Part shown: in pieces, positions 54,510 through 63,539 of the stretch
Position numbering within the stretch: position 1 is the first letter of the stretch
How the letters are laid out: each line of letters starts with the position of its first letter
Assembly (NCBI GenBank): GCA_022842185.1
Contig: JALHQB010000001.1
Location: 1-64,000 of the forward strand
DNA length: 64,000 nucleotides
Direction of reading: 5' to 3'
Origin: Acetobacteraceae bacterium
GTDB lineage: Bacteria > Pseudomonadota > Alphaproteobacteria > Acetobacterales > Acetobacteraceae
Translations under genes and position numbers: made by a program
The notes under the pieces: model-generated
Told to the model about the DNA's origin: nothing
Databases searched by the model: none
What the model saw: only the letters and a program-made list of their open reading frames with translations

Positions 54510-55412
54510 ATGGCGGCGAGCGCCGGACGCATCGGATTCATCGGACTGGGCATGATGGGACTGCCCATGGCGCGCAGCCTGATCGCACGCGGCTTCCGCG
54601 TGCTGGCCTGCGATACCGCCGATGCCGCGCGCGTCGCATTGGCCGAGGGCAGCGCCGACGGCGTCGCAACCTTCGCCGAAAGCCCGGCCGCGGTGGCTGC
54701 CGGTGCCGATGTCATCGTGCTGATGCTGCCCAACAGCCGCATCATCGCGTCGGTGATGGAAGGCCCGGACGGGCTGCTCGGCGCGCTGCGCCCGGGGATG
54801 CTGGTGATCGACATGAGTTCGTCGGAGCCCGCGGAGACTCGGCGCCTGGCCGCGCTTGCCGCGGCGCGGGGCGCGGCGATGGTCGATGCGCCGGTGTCGG
54901 GTTCCGTCACCAAGGCCAAGGCCGGCACGCTGGCCATCATGGTCGGCGGCGACAATACCGCCTTCGCGCAGGCCGAACCCGTGCTGAAGGGCATGGGGGA
55001 GGCGATCATCCGTACCGGCGATGTCGGCAGCGCGCATGCGATGAAGGCGCTGAACAACTTCGTCTATGCGGCCGGGCTGCTCGCGACCGCCGAGGCGCTG
55101 CGGATGGGAGAGGCGCTCGGCGTCGATCTCGGCATCCTGACCGATGTGATGAACGCATCGTCGGGCCGCAACATCGCCACCGAGACCAAGGCGCGGCAGG
55201 AGATCATCAACGGCCGCTACGCCGGGGGCTTCCAACTGGGGCTGATGCGCAAGGACCTCGACGTCGCGGGCAGCATCGCCGAGGCGACGGGGATCGAATC
55301 GCCGTCGCTTGCGCTGTGCCGCACGCTGTGGAAGGACGCGGTCGAACGCTTCGGCCCGGGCGTGGACAATACCGAGATCCATCGCTTCCTCGGGTCCCGG
55401 ACGCCAGGGTGA
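54510..55412 (+). CDS. NAD(P)-dependent beta-hydroxyacid dehydrogenase
   Basis: A 300-residue enzyme of the 3-hydroxyisobutyrate/tartronate-semialdehyde reductase family. It has the N-terminal dinucleotide motif GFIGLGMMGLPMA, substrate motif DAPVSGS (127-133) and catalytic lysine Lys179 in AMKALNN. The start at 54510 removes a non-conserved leader and has GAGG upstream. The Bug receptor gene begins 17 bases after its stop, suggesting an uptake-plus-oxidation pair. Confidence 0.9.
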   Translation: MAASAGRIGFIGLGMMGLPMARSLIARGFRVLACDTADAARVALAEGSADGVATFAESPAAVAAGADVIVLMLPNSRIIASVMEGPDGLLGALRPGMLVIDMSSSEPAETRRLAALAAARGAAMVDAPVSGSVTKAKAGTLAIMVGGDNTAFAQAEPVLKGMGEAIIRTGDVGSAHAMKALNNFVYAAGLLATAEALRMGEALGVDLGILTDVMNASSGRNIATETKARQEIINGRYAGGFQLGLMRKDLDVAGSIAEATGIESPSLALCRTLWKDAVERFGPGVDNTEIHRFLGSRTPG

Positions 55413-55429
55413 GCACGAGGACAACGACC

Positions 55430-56389
55430 ATGATGCAACGACGCACCCTTCTGGCCGGTGGCGCCGGCCTGCTTGCCGCACCTGCGCTGGCGCAGCCCGC
55501 CTGGCCGGATCGCCCAATCCGCCTTGTGGTGGCCTTCCCTGCCGGCAGCGTGACGGACACACTGATGCGCCATCTCGCGGAACCGCTGACGCGCGAACTC
55601 GGCCAGCCGGTGATCGTGGACAACCGCCCCGGCGGCAATGGCGTCGTCGGCACCGAAAGCGCCGCGCGCGCCGCGCCGGACGGCCATACCTGGTGCGTGC
55701 TGTCGGTGACCAATGGTGCGCTCAACACCTATACGGTGCGCCGGCTTCCCTACGACCCGATGCGCGACTTCGCGCCGATCGGCTTCGTGGCGGAGACAGC
55801 GTATCTGCTGGTGGTGCCGGCGGCATCCCCGACGCGCGACCTGCGTGGGCTGATCGACCATGCCAAGGCATCGCGCACGCCACTGACCTTCAGCCACGGC
55901 AATTCCTCCGCGCTGATCGCTTCGGCAACGCTGGCGCGGCTGGCGGGGGTGGAGATGACCGCGGTGCCGTATCGCGGCGGACCGGAGGCGCTGACCGATG
56001 TGATCGCCGGGCGCATCGACAGCACCTTCACCGATTTCGCCGCCGGCATGCCGCAGGTGCGCGAAGGCAAGGTGCGCGCCATCGCGGTGACCTCCGCGCA
56101 GCCCTTCGCCCTGGCGCCGGACATACCGACCGTGGCCTCCGTCCTGCCGGACTTTGCCTTCGATGTCTGGTTCGGCATGGCGGTGCCCGCGGCGACGCCG
56201 GCGCCCATCATCGCGCGGGCCAATGCGGCGATGAACAAGGTGTTGGGGGATTCGGAACTGCGTGAACGTGTCGCGCGGCTGGGCTACGCCCCGCGCGGCA
56301 GCGAGCCGGAGGCCTTCCGCGACTTCCTGCGCAACCAGATCGCCGTGCTGTCCCAGCGTGCGCGTGAGGCGGGGCTGGAACAGCAATAG
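55430..56389 (+). CDS. Bug/TctC-family tripartite tricarboxylate receptor
   Basis: A 319-residue periplasmic binding protein of the Bug family. It has a twin-arginine signal (MQRRTLLAGGAGLLAAPALAQ), then PDRPIRLVVAFPAGSVTD and VDNRPGGNG, the two loops that bind the ligand carboxylate. TctA/TctB membrane genes are absent from the window. The start is ATGATG at 55430 with GAGG nine bases before. Co-transcription with the dehydrogenase upstream is likely. Confidence 0.92.
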   Translation: MMQRRTLLAGGAGLLAAPALAQPAWPDRPIRLVVAFPAGSVTDTLMRHLAEPLTRELGQPVIVDNRPGGNGVVGTESAARAAPDGHTWCVLSVTNGALNTYTVRRLPYDPMRDFAPIGFVAETAYLLVVPAASPTRDLRGLIDHAKASRTPLTFSHGNSSALIASATLARLAGVEMTAVPYRGGPEALTDVIAGRIDSTFTDFAAGMPQVREGKVRAIAVTSAQPFALAPDIPTVASVLPDFAFDVWFGMAVPAATPAPIIARANAAMNKVLGDSELRERVARLGYAPRGSEPEAFRDFLRNQIAVLSQRAREAGLEQQ

Positions 56390-56446
56390 GCGCCCAGCGG
56401 GGCACCTGCGCATCGCATCGACGATGCGCAGGTCGGATGTGCGCCG

Positions 56447-57421
56447 CTACTGCAATGCCGCCCGATAGCGTTCGAGCATCTGCACGCCTTCCGGCCCGGC
56501 GCGCTGCGTCCATTCGCGCGTCTGGGTTTCACCGATGGCACGCAGTTCGGTCATCATCTGCGCGCTCGGCTGGGGCAGTTCCATGCCGTGGGTCCGCAGC
56601 CTTTCGGCCATGGTGACCTCGGCTTCCTGGGCCATGATGCGCCCGCGGGCGCCGGCCCGTTCGGCGGCGTCGAGCACCGCCTGGCGCGTGGGCGCGTCCA
56701 GTGCGGCCAGGGCGCGACTGTTGACGAACACCGCATTGCGCGTGCGCATGCCGCCGACATTGTACCAGTAGCGCGTGAAGTCCCAGATGCTGACGCTGTT
56801 GCCGGTCTGCGCCGAGGTGAACATGGATTGGATCACATTGGTGGCGAAGGCCTGGCTGACCTCGGCCGCCTGCACGGTCACCGGCGTCGCGCCCATCAGT
56901 TCGGCCATGCGCGCGGTGACGGTGTTGTAGGCGCGGAAGCGCGTGCCGCGCAGCTCGGTGACGCTGGTGATCGGGGTGCGGGTGTAGAAGCCCTGGGCAT
57001 CCCAGTGCACGACGTACAGCAGCGTCAGCCCCTGGCGTTCGAATCGCGCACGGATATAGGGGTCGCTGACGCGCGCCAGCGCATCGGCCTGCGGCCAAGT
57101 GTAGGCGAGGAAGGGGACGCCATCGACCTCGAAGAAGGGGTCCTCATTGGCATAGGCCGACAGCAGGATCTCGCCAAGTTGAACCTGACCGGTCTGCACC
57201 CCGCGCTTGATCGCCGCCATTGCCAGCAGGGACGCGTTGTTATGCAGCTGGATGCTGAGCCGCCCGCCCGCATTCTCCTCCACGTCGCGGATGAAGGCCC
57301 GGATGTTGAGCGTGTGGAAATTCTCGGCATAGGGCGTCGCCATGACCCAGCGTGTCTGGGCGGCGGCAGGTGCGGCCCAGGCAAGGCCAAGGCTAAGGGC
57401 GGCGGCGAAAAGGCGCTTCAT
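56447..57421 (-). CDS. TRAP transporter periplasmic receptor, DctP family
   Basis: A 324-residue DctP-type receptor. A Sec signal (1-22, ending APAAAQ) is followed by WVMATPYAENFHTLNIRAF and the mid-protein GTRFRAYNTVTARMAELMGATPV, including the conserved ligand-binding arginine. TRAP membrane subunits (DctQ/DctM) are not nearby. The receptor is encoded downstream of the cyclase/amidohydrolase genes on the same strand and may serve them. Confidence 0.9.
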   Translation of the reverse strand: MKRLFAAALSLGLAWAAPAAAQTRWVMATPYAENFHTLNIRAFIRDVEENAGGRLSIQLHNNASLLAMAAIKRGVQTGQVQLGEILLSAYANEDPFFEVDGVPFLAYTWPQADALARVSDPYIRARFERQGLTLLYVVHWDAQGFYTRTPITSVTELRGTRFRAYNTVTARMAELMGATPVTVQAAEVSQAFATNVIQSMFTSAQTGNSVSIWDFTRYWYNVGGMRTRNAVFVNSRALAALDAPTRQAVLDAAERAGARGRIMAQEAEVTMAERLRTHGMELPQPSAQMMTELRAIGETQTREWTQRAGPEGVQMLERYRAALQ

Positions 57422-57558
57422 CGGTGACTCCCGGTCAAGATGCGGCGCCGTGTTGCGTCGGCCCGTTATGTCGGGCTCTGCCTCCAGAGTGAGGCTTTCA
57501 CAGCGCAGGTGCAGGCGCAAGGACATCGCGCCTGGCAACCGGGATCCCGGGGCGGCGC

Positions 57559-58248
57559 CTACTCGAAGATCGCGACCGCGCGGATCGGGCTCGCCGTGCC
57601 ACCGCGGATCTTCAGCGGGAAGCCGATGAAGCGGAACCGCCCGCGCCCGATGAGTTTGTCGAGGTTTGCCAGGCATTCCATGTGGGTGATGCCGCGATCG
57701 GCGCAGGCCATATGCGCCTGGAAGTTGGCTTCGCCCTCGGGGGCGGGGCTGACGGCCTCGACGCCGAACATGCCGATGCCCTGGTCGGCCAGCCAATGGA
57801 TGGCAGGCAGCGACAGCCCGGGAAAGTCATGCTGGTAACCGGGCTTGCCGAGCAGCCTTTCATTCGTCGCCATCCACACCAGCACGGTGTCTCCAGGCCG
57901 GATGGTCTGCCCGCTGGCGGCGACGGCCGACTGCACTTCTTCCAGCGTCGCGGCGGTCTTCAAGGGCACATGCGACAGGTCGATGCAGAAGCCGCTGGTG
58001 TAGAATTTCTCGAGCGGCACCTCGTCGATCGACGCCGCGCCCGGTCGCGGGTCGAAATGCACCGGGGCATCGACATGCGTGCCAGCATGGTCGGAAAAGG
58101 CGATCGACAGCGCCTTGGAACTGAAGGTGGTGTTGCCGGCGACCTTCTTTTCCGCATGGTCGTTCCATACCGTCATCACCACCGGCGGATGGCTGGGATG
58201 CGTCTGGGTGCGGTGGAAAATCTCTCGGCTGAGATCGACGATCTCCAT
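57559..58248 (-). CDS. Cyclase-family metal-dependent hydrolase, KynB-like
   Basis: A 229-residue protein of the putative cyclase/kynurenine formamidase family. The metal site HAGTHVDAPVHF (His54, His58, Asp60, His64) is intact. It hydrolyses amides or lactones in relatives. The start at 58248 (MEIVDLS) matches the family; the longer frame to 58536 overlaps the amidohydrolase. It follows that amidohydrolase gene by 11 bp. Confidence 0.88.
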   Translation of the reverse strand: MEIVDLSREIFHRTQTHPSHPPVVMTVWNDHAEKKVAGNTTFSSKALSIAFSDHAGTHVDAPVHFDPRPGAASIDEVPLEKFYTSGFCIDLSHVPLKTAATLEEVQSAVAASGQTIRPGDTVLVWMATNERLLGKPGYQHDFPGLSLPAIHWLADQGIGMFGVEAVSPAPEGEANFQAHMACADRGITHMECLANLDKLIGRGRFRFIGFPLKIRGGTASPIRAVAIFE

Positions 58249-58259
58249 GGGTCGTTTCC

Positions 58260-59768
58260 TTATGACGGGGCGTCGCAGAGGTAGCGACGGACAGGGTAAG
58301 GCTGCGCCGCCAGGGCCGGACAGAAGGACGCGACGACCGGCTCCAGCCTGTCGAACAGGTCCTTGTAGGTGGCGTTCAGCGCCTCCAGCCTCTCGCGGGC
58401 GGCTTCGGCTTCCACCGCCAATCGCGCGAGGTCGATCGTCAGCAGCCGCCGGTCCTGCACCACGAAACGACCGCCGATCATCACGTGGCGCACGCCGGTG
58501 CCGTCTTCCACATGCACCATCTGGTTCACCGACCAATGATGCGGGATCCAGTTGATAGCGGCGAGATCGAGAAAAACGATATCCGCCTTCATCCCCGGCG
58601 CGATCGCCCCGATGTCCGAGAAGCCCAACGCCTTGGCGGAACCGCGCGTCGCCGCGTGATAGACCTCCTCGACGCTCGCCCAGGCCGCGGGGTCGGGCGT
58701 CCGCACCTTCGACAGCAAGGAGGCGGCGCGCATCGCCTCGTACATGTTTTGATTGTCGGACGAACTCGACCCGTCGGTGCCGATGCCGATGGTGACCCCG
58801 ATATCGAGTGCCCGGCGCAGGGGGAACATCCCGTTGCCCAGCTTCATATTGCTGCCGGGGTTGTGCGCCACCGCGCCGCCCGCGTCGCGCAGCCGCTTCA
58901 AGTCGTCATCGTCCAGCCAGACGCCATGCGCCGCGGTGAAATCCGGCCCCACGAGGCCGAGCGCATCCATATGCGCGAGCAGCGTCCTGCCATAGCGCTG
59001 GACGCCGACCAGCGCCTGGACCTTGCTCTCGCCGACATGACTGTGCAGGCCGACGCCGAAGCTGCGCGCCAGGTCACGACAGCCGCACAGGAACGCGTCC
59101 GAGCAATGATGCGGGATCGTCGGTGCGACCGCCGCACGGATGTCCTTCGACCCCCAGCGCCAGCCGGCAAGGACGCCGCGCATCCCCTCCAGCGTGCGTT
59201 CGAAGGCGGGCAGGCGCATCCCGTCCACCTGCGCACGCAACGCATCGGGCAGGGCATCGCGCAGGCCGGGTATCGCCTCATAGACCGTGCGGTCGGCGAC
59301 CATCGGCGCGATGACCGCGCGCATGCCGATCCCGGCATAGGCCTCGGCCACCGCATCGAGACCCTCGGCGGTGGGCAGCGGGAACTCGGCATAGAGGTCA
59401 TAGGCCGCGGTGCAGCCTTTCAAGACCAGCTCGGCCGCATTGATCTGCGCCGACAGCTTCTTGTCCTGCAACGCGCGCCCGCCGCCGATCCAGGGGGAGG
59501 CGGCGAGCAGCAGTTCCAATGTCCAACGATCGCCGGTGCCGCGGGCGAGCGCGCCGTGCCCATGCGTATGCGCGTTGATCAGGCCCGGATGCAGCAGGCA
59601 GCCGGCGGCATCGACGATGCGCGCATTGGCCGGGGCATCCATCGCATGGCCGACGGCGCGGATGACGCCGTCCTCGACCAGGATGTCGGCGGGTTCCGCG
59701 CGCGGCCTGGCGGGGTCCGCGAGGCGGCCGCCGCGGATGACGATGAAGCCTGGTTCGATCTCCGCCAC
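58260..59768 (-). CDS. Amidohydrolase, SsnA/AtzA-like
   Basis: A 502-residue metal-dependent amidohydrolase/deaminase. It has the metal motif NAHTHGHG (His67, His69), HSHVGES, TAAHGVWLDDDD, the catalytic-type GTDGSSSSDNQNM and ADIVFLDL near the end. Members deaminate or dechlorinate heterocycles. The start is a GTG at 59768 with GGGGAG upstream. Part of a minus-strand group with the dehydrogenase before it and the cyclase after it. Confidence 0.87.
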   Translation of the reverse strand: MAEIEPGFIVIRGGRLADPARPRAEPADILVEDGVIRAVGHAMDAPANARIVDAAGCLLHPGLINAHTHGHGALARGTGDRWTLELLLAASPWIGGGRALQDKKLSAQINAAELVLKGCTAAYDLYAEFPLPTAEGLDAVAEAYAGIGMRAVIAPMVADRTVYEAIPGLRDALPDALRAQVDGMRLPAFERTLEGMRGVLAGWRWGSKDIRAAVAPTIPHHCSDAFLCGCRDLARSFGVGLHSHVGESKVQALVGVQRYGRTLLAHMDALGLVGPDFTAAHGVWLDDDDLKRLRDAGGAVAHNPGSNMKLGNGMFPLRRALDIGVTIGIGTDGSSSSDNQNMYEAMRAASLLSKVRTPDPAAWASVEEVYHAATRGSAKALGFSDIGAIAPGMKADIVFLDLAAINWIPHHWSVNQMVHVEDGTGVRHVMIGGRFVVQDRRLLTIDLARLAVEAEAARERLEALNATYKDLFDRLEPVVASFCPALAAQPYPVRRYLCDAPS

Positions 59769-59794
59769 GCCCGTGCTCCCCTGTCGTGTTCAGG

Positions 59795-60871
59795 TCAGAT
59801 GTTGGCACCCTTCAGCGCCGCGATCACCGCATCCGTCACCTGCGCCGTCGTCGCGGTGCCGCCGAGGTCGGGCGTCAGCACATCGCCGCGCGCCGTCACC
59901 GCCTCCACCGCGCGCATCAGGCGCTGCGCGGCGGCGGCTTCGCCCAGGTGTTCCAGCATCATCGAAGCGGTCCAGAACGACCCGAGCGGATTGGCGATGC
60001 CCTTGCCGGTGATGTCGAAGGCCGACCCATGAATGGGTTCGAACATCGACGGCCGGCGCCGCTGCGGGTCGATGTTGCCGGTCGCACCGATGCCCAGCGA
60101 ACCCGCCAGCGCCGAGGCGAGGTCGGACAGGATATCCGCATGCAGGTTGGTCGCCACGACCGTGTCGATGGTGCCGGGCTTCATCACCATCCGCGCGGTC
60201 ATGGCATCGACTAGCATCTTCTCGACCGTCAACGCCGGGTACTGCGCGGTGACGGAGGCGCAGACCTCGTCCCACATCACCATGCCGTGGCGCTGGGCGT
60301 TGGATTTCGTCACCACCGTCAGATGCTTGCGCGGGCGCGACATGGCGATCTCGCAGGCATGGCGGCAGATGCGGGCGACACCCTCGCGCGTGAAGATGGC
60401 GACATCCATCGCCACTTCGATCGGGTGCCCGCGATGGGCGCGGCCGCCGACGCCGGCATATTCGCCCTCGGAGTTCTCGCGCACGATCACCCAGTCGATC
60501 TGCTTGCCGAGGTCCTCGCGCAATGGCCCCACCACGCCGGGCAGCAATTTGGTCGGGCGGACATTGGCGTATTGGTCGAAGCCCTGGCAGATCGCCAGGC
60601 GCAATTCCCACAGGGTGATGTGGTCGGGGATGTCCGGCGCGCCGACAGCGCCGAAGAAGATGGCGTCGAAGCCTTCCAGCGCCTTCAGCCCGTCATCGGG
60701 CATCATCTTCCCGGTGGCGCGATACATCGCGCTGCCCCAGTCGAAGGATTCGAAGGCGAAGGAAAAGCCGCCCTGCGCCTCGGCCACCGCCGAGAGCACG
60801 CGGCAGCCGGCGTCGATCACCTCGGGTCCGATGCCGTCGCCCCCGATGGCGGCGATCCTGTGCTGACGCAT
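59795..60871 (-). CDS. ttuC: Tartrate dehydrogenase/decarboxylase-like beta-decarboxylating dehydrogenase
   Basis: A 358-residue enzyme of the isocitrate/isopropylmalate dehydrogenase family. IAAIGGDGIGPEV and SAMYRATGKMMPDDG at the start, VRENSEGEYAGVGG, TKSNAQRHG and EPIHGSAFDITGKG are those of tartrate/D-malate dehydrogenases. It oxidises and often decarboxylates tartrate, D-malate or a related 2-hydroxy diacid with NAD. It starts the minus-strand group of dehydrogenase, amidohydrolase and cyclase. Confidence 0.88.
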   Translation of the reverse strand: MRQHRIAAIGGDGIGPEVIDAGCRVLSAVAEAQGGFSFAFESFDWGSAMYRATGKMMPDDGLKALEGFDAIFFGAVGAPDIPDHITLWELRLAICQGFDQYANVRPTKLLPGVVGPLREDLGKQIDWVIVRENSEGEYAGVGGRAHRGHPIEVAMDVAIFTREGVARICRHACEIAMSRPRKHLTVVTKSNAQRHGMVMWDEVCASVTAQYPALTVEKMLVDAMTARMVMKPGTIDTVVATNLHADILSDLASALAGSLGIGATGNIDPQRRRPSMFEPIHGSAFDITGKGIANPLGSFWTASMMLEHLGEAAAAQRLMRAVEAVTARGDVLTPDLGGTATTAQVTDAVIAALKGANI

Positions 60872-60923
60872 GCGCTGTTCCTCCTGCTTGCGACGCTGTG
60901 GTGCCCTGCGATGCGCGTGGGCG

Positions 60924-61643
60924 TCAACGGCGCAGGCGCAGATCGGCGCCGCGCGCGCGCCAGCCGGCCTCGATGGCGTCGAGGTCTGTCAGCCCCGCCG
61001 GATTGGCGCGGGATGGGCGGGTGTGCTGGCCGGGTTCGGCTTGCACGCGCCACAGCGCCAGCAGGCGGGACAATTCATCCAGCGGATCGGTGTGGTCGTC
61101 CACGCGCAGGTTGATGTCGGCGAAGTCCTCGGTGGTGGTGACCATCAACGCGGCGGATTGGCGGCCGCGCTTGTCGCCCCCAGCGGCCTGGCCGGCATGC
61201 AGGGCGGCCATCAGGCGTTCAGGGAAGGGCAGGTCGGTGCGCGTGGCGAAGACTGTGGCGGTGTCGTCCAGAACCTTTCCGTTGGCCAGCATGTTGCCGG
61301 CGATGGAGAAGCCATAGCCGGCCAGCGACCCGCACCATTCCACGCAATTCGCGCCGGTATGCGCGGCCACGCGGCCGTGGGCATCCACCACATGGATCTG
61401 GCGCAGCCCCGCACCCTCATCGCCCGCCAGGGCCGAAGCCAGCGCCAGTTCCGGCGACAGGCCGCGTGCCAGCGCATCCAGCACGACGGGGCCGAGGTAG
61501 CGGTTGCTCAACGATTGCGTGGAGACCGCACCCACACCCGCGCGCAGAAAGGGGCAGGCCGCGCCGACCGCCAGGTTGCAGGTGGTGACGGCCGCGGCGA
61601 AGGCGCCGGTGGCGGTGTCATGGGCGACGATGGACCAGGTCAT
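60924..61643 (-). CDS. DUF1028 Ntn-hydrolase-like protein
   Basis: A 239-residue DUF1028 protein. After the initiator, TWSIVAHDTATGAFAAAV is the typical N-terminus of the family, which has an Ntn-hydrolase fold with a possible N-terminal nucleophile. QSLSNRYLGPVVLDAL and the late DLNLR-like VDDH segment also fit. The substrate is unknown. It is encoded 52 bases upstream of the tartrate-dehydrogenase-like gene on the same strand, as DUF1028 genes often are near catabolic genes. Confidence 0.87.
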   Translation of the reverse strand: MTWSIVAHDTATGAFAAAVTTCNLAVGAACPFLRAGVGAVSTQSLSNRYLGPVVLDALARGLSPELALASALAGDEGAGLRQIHVVDAHGRVAAHTGANCVEWCGSLAGYGFSIAGNMLANGKVLDDTATVFATRTDLPFPERLMAALHAGQAAGGDKRGRQSAALMVTTTEDFADINLRVDDHTDPLDELSRLLALWRVQAEPGQHTRPSRANPAGLTDLDAIEAGWRARGADLRLRR

Positions 61644-61752
61644 GGCGATGCGCTCCGCGGTTCGGCCACCAGCATGGCGCGTCGCGCGGCAGTTGACAGC
61701 AGGGGTCGGCGCCGCCGATGACAATGGCAACGAAATCGGGAGGACTCATCAC

Positions 61753-62736
61753 ATGACCATGCTGTTGCCCCGCCGTGCCCTCGGTGGGCTTGCCTTGGCC
61801 CTGGCCGCGCCCGGCCTGGCACGCGCGCAAGGTGACTGGCCGACCGGCCAAGTACGCCTGGTCGTGCCCTTCGGTGCCGGCGGCGCGGTGGACACCCTTT
61901 CGCGCATCGTCGCCAATGCCTTCGGCCCGGCCGCCAACGGGCAGACCTTGGTGGTCGAGAACCGATCAGGCGCCGGCGGCAGCATCGCGGGCCAGTTGGT
62001 CGCGCAAAGCCGCCCGGATGGTGCGACGCTGATGATGGCGGACCTTGGCGCCAATGCGATTGGCAAGGTGCTGCAACCCAACCTCGCCTATGACCCGGTG
62101 ACCTCTTTCACGCCTATCATCCATCTGGTGAACCTGCCGATCGTGGTGATCGTGCGGGCGGAATCGAATGTCCGCACGCTGGCCGACCTGATCGCGCTGG
62201 CGCGCAGCCGGCCTGATGGCATCACCTATGCCTCGCCGGGCGTGGGACATGTCACGCATCTGGCCGCCGAGTTGCTGGCGCGCCGTGCGGGGGTCAAGTT
62301 CACCGCAGTGCACTACCGGTCCGGCTCGGATGTGATGCGGAGCCTGCTGGCGGATGAGACGCAGTTCACCTTCCCGTCGGTGTCCACGGCGCTGCCCTTC
62401 ATCCGCGACGGCAAGGCGCGCGCGCTGGCGATCGGCACCTCCCGCCCGGTGCCCGCCCTGCCGGGCATTCCGCCGGTATCGGCCACCTATCCAGGGTTCG
62501 AGGCGATGACCTGGCACGGCATTGAGGGACCTGCGGGGATGGAGCCTGCGCTGACCAATCGAATCAACGCCGTGTTCCGCGCCATCATGGCCAACCCCGA
62601 GGTCAAGAGTACGGTCGAGACGCGGCAGGCGGCGGAGGTCATCGCCGGCACTCCGGCGGAATTTGCCAAGCTGATCGCTGACGACGTGGCAAAATGGACC
62701 CCGGTGATTCGCGAGGGCAACATCCGCGCCGAATAG
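61753..62736 (+). CDS. Bug/TctC-family tripartite tricarboxylate receptor
   Basis: A 327-residue Bug receptor with a signal (PRRALGGLALALAAPGLARAQ), VRLVVPFGAGGAVDTLSR and VENRSGAGGS. GGGAGGA precedes the ATG at 61753. It is divergent from the DUF1028 gene with about 110 bases between. No membrane partners are in the window. Confidence 0.92.
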   Translation: MTMLLPRRALGGLALALAAPGLARAQGDWPTGQVRLVVPFGAGGAVDTLSRIVANAFGPAANGQTLVVENRSGAGGSIAGQLVAQSRPDGATLMMADLGANAIGKVLQPNLAYDPVTSFTPIIHLVNLPIVVIVRAESNVRTLADLIALARSRPDGITYASPGVGHVTHLAAELLARRAGVKFTAVHYRSGSDVMRSLLADETQFTFPSVSTALPFIRDGKARALAIGTSRPVPALPGIPPVSATYPGFEAMTWHGIEGPAGMEPALTNRINAVFRAIMANPEVKSTVETRQAAEVIAGTPAEFAKLIADDVAKWTPVIREGNIRAE

Positions 62737-62759
62737 AATCGGCACCAATACCCCGCGGT

Positions 62760-62819
62760 CCAGGGGCACGTCTGCCCCTGGCGGTGTGAGGTCTGGAGAG
62801 GGGCGGCGCCCCTCTCCAG
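62760..62819 (-). repeat. Two-hairpin dispersed repeat, copy 3
   Basis: Read on the minus strand, hairpin A (62819-62793, 12-bp stem CTGGAGAGGGGC) is followed by the linker ACCTCACACCG and hairpin B (62781-62760, 9-bp stem CCAGGGGCA), then ACCGCGGGG. It fills the gap between convergent genes and may also end both transcripts. Confidence 0.8.
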
Positions 62820-62822
62820 CTG

Positions 62823-63539
62823 TCAGCAGCCGAGTTGTTCGGCCAGTTCCTCGAACGACCCCGCAATCGCATCCCAATCCTCGTCCGCGCGCAGATCGGT
62901 CGCCTGGTCCTTGCCATGTTCGTTGGCGCGCAACACGAAGGCGGTTTTCAGCCCCGCCTTGCGGGCGGCGGCGAGGTCTCCGTTATGTGCTGCCACCAGC
63001 GCGACCTGGCCGGGTTCCAGGCCGAGAATTTCTGCCGTGCGGGTATAGGCCTCGCGCTGCGGCTTGTAGGCTTGCGCGGCTTCGGCGCCGAGGATGGCGT
63101 CCCAGGGGATGCCGGCGCGCTTGGCCATATTCGCCAGCAGCAGGATGTTGCCGTTGGACAATGGCGCGAGGAAATGCTTCGGCCGAAGCCGCAGCAGGCC
63201 GGGGATGGCATCGGGCCAAGGGTCGAGCCGATGCCAGGCGCGGTTCAGCCAATCGCGCTCTGCCTCATCCGCGGTGATGTCGTGGTCGGCCAGCAGCGCA
63301 TCCAGGTTTTCCCGGTGCAGCACGTCCAGCCGCGTGAAGGGGCGCGCGCCGGATCGCACCGCTTCCATCGCCGGTTGGTATTTCCGCCGCCAGGAATCGG
63401 CGAAGGCCAGCGGGTCGATGTCGTCGCGCTTGTGCCGCGCGAGGAAGCTGCGCGCATCGCGCGCGATGCCGTTCCGCCAATCCACGACGGTCCCGAAGGT
63501 GTCGAAGACCAGCGCCTGGACGCCAGGAAGGGCGGTCAT
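62823..63539 (-). CDS. Haloacid dehalogenase type II
   Basis: A 238-residue HAD-fold protein of the L-2-haloacid dehalogenase type. The nucleophile is Asp13 in VFDTFGTVVDW. APLSNGN and KPQREAYTRTAEILG are the second and third HAD motifs, and the final AAHNGDLAAARKAGLKTAFVLR holds the acidic site. It would hydrolyse 2-haloacids or a related substrate. The start at 63539 overlaps the stop of the upstream gene by 4 bp (ATGA). Confidence 0.88.
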   Translation of the reverse strand: MTALPGVQALVFDTFGTVVDWRNGIARDARSFLARHKRDDIDPLAFADSWRRKYQPAMEAVRSGARPFTRLDVLHRENLDALLADHDITADEAERDWLNRAWHRLDPWPDAIPGLLRLRPKHFLAPLSNGNILLLANMAKRAGIPWDAILGAEAAQAYKPQREAYTRTAEILGLEPGQVALVAAHNGDLAAARKAGLKTAFVLRANEHGKDQATDLRADEDWDAIAGSFEELAEQLGC

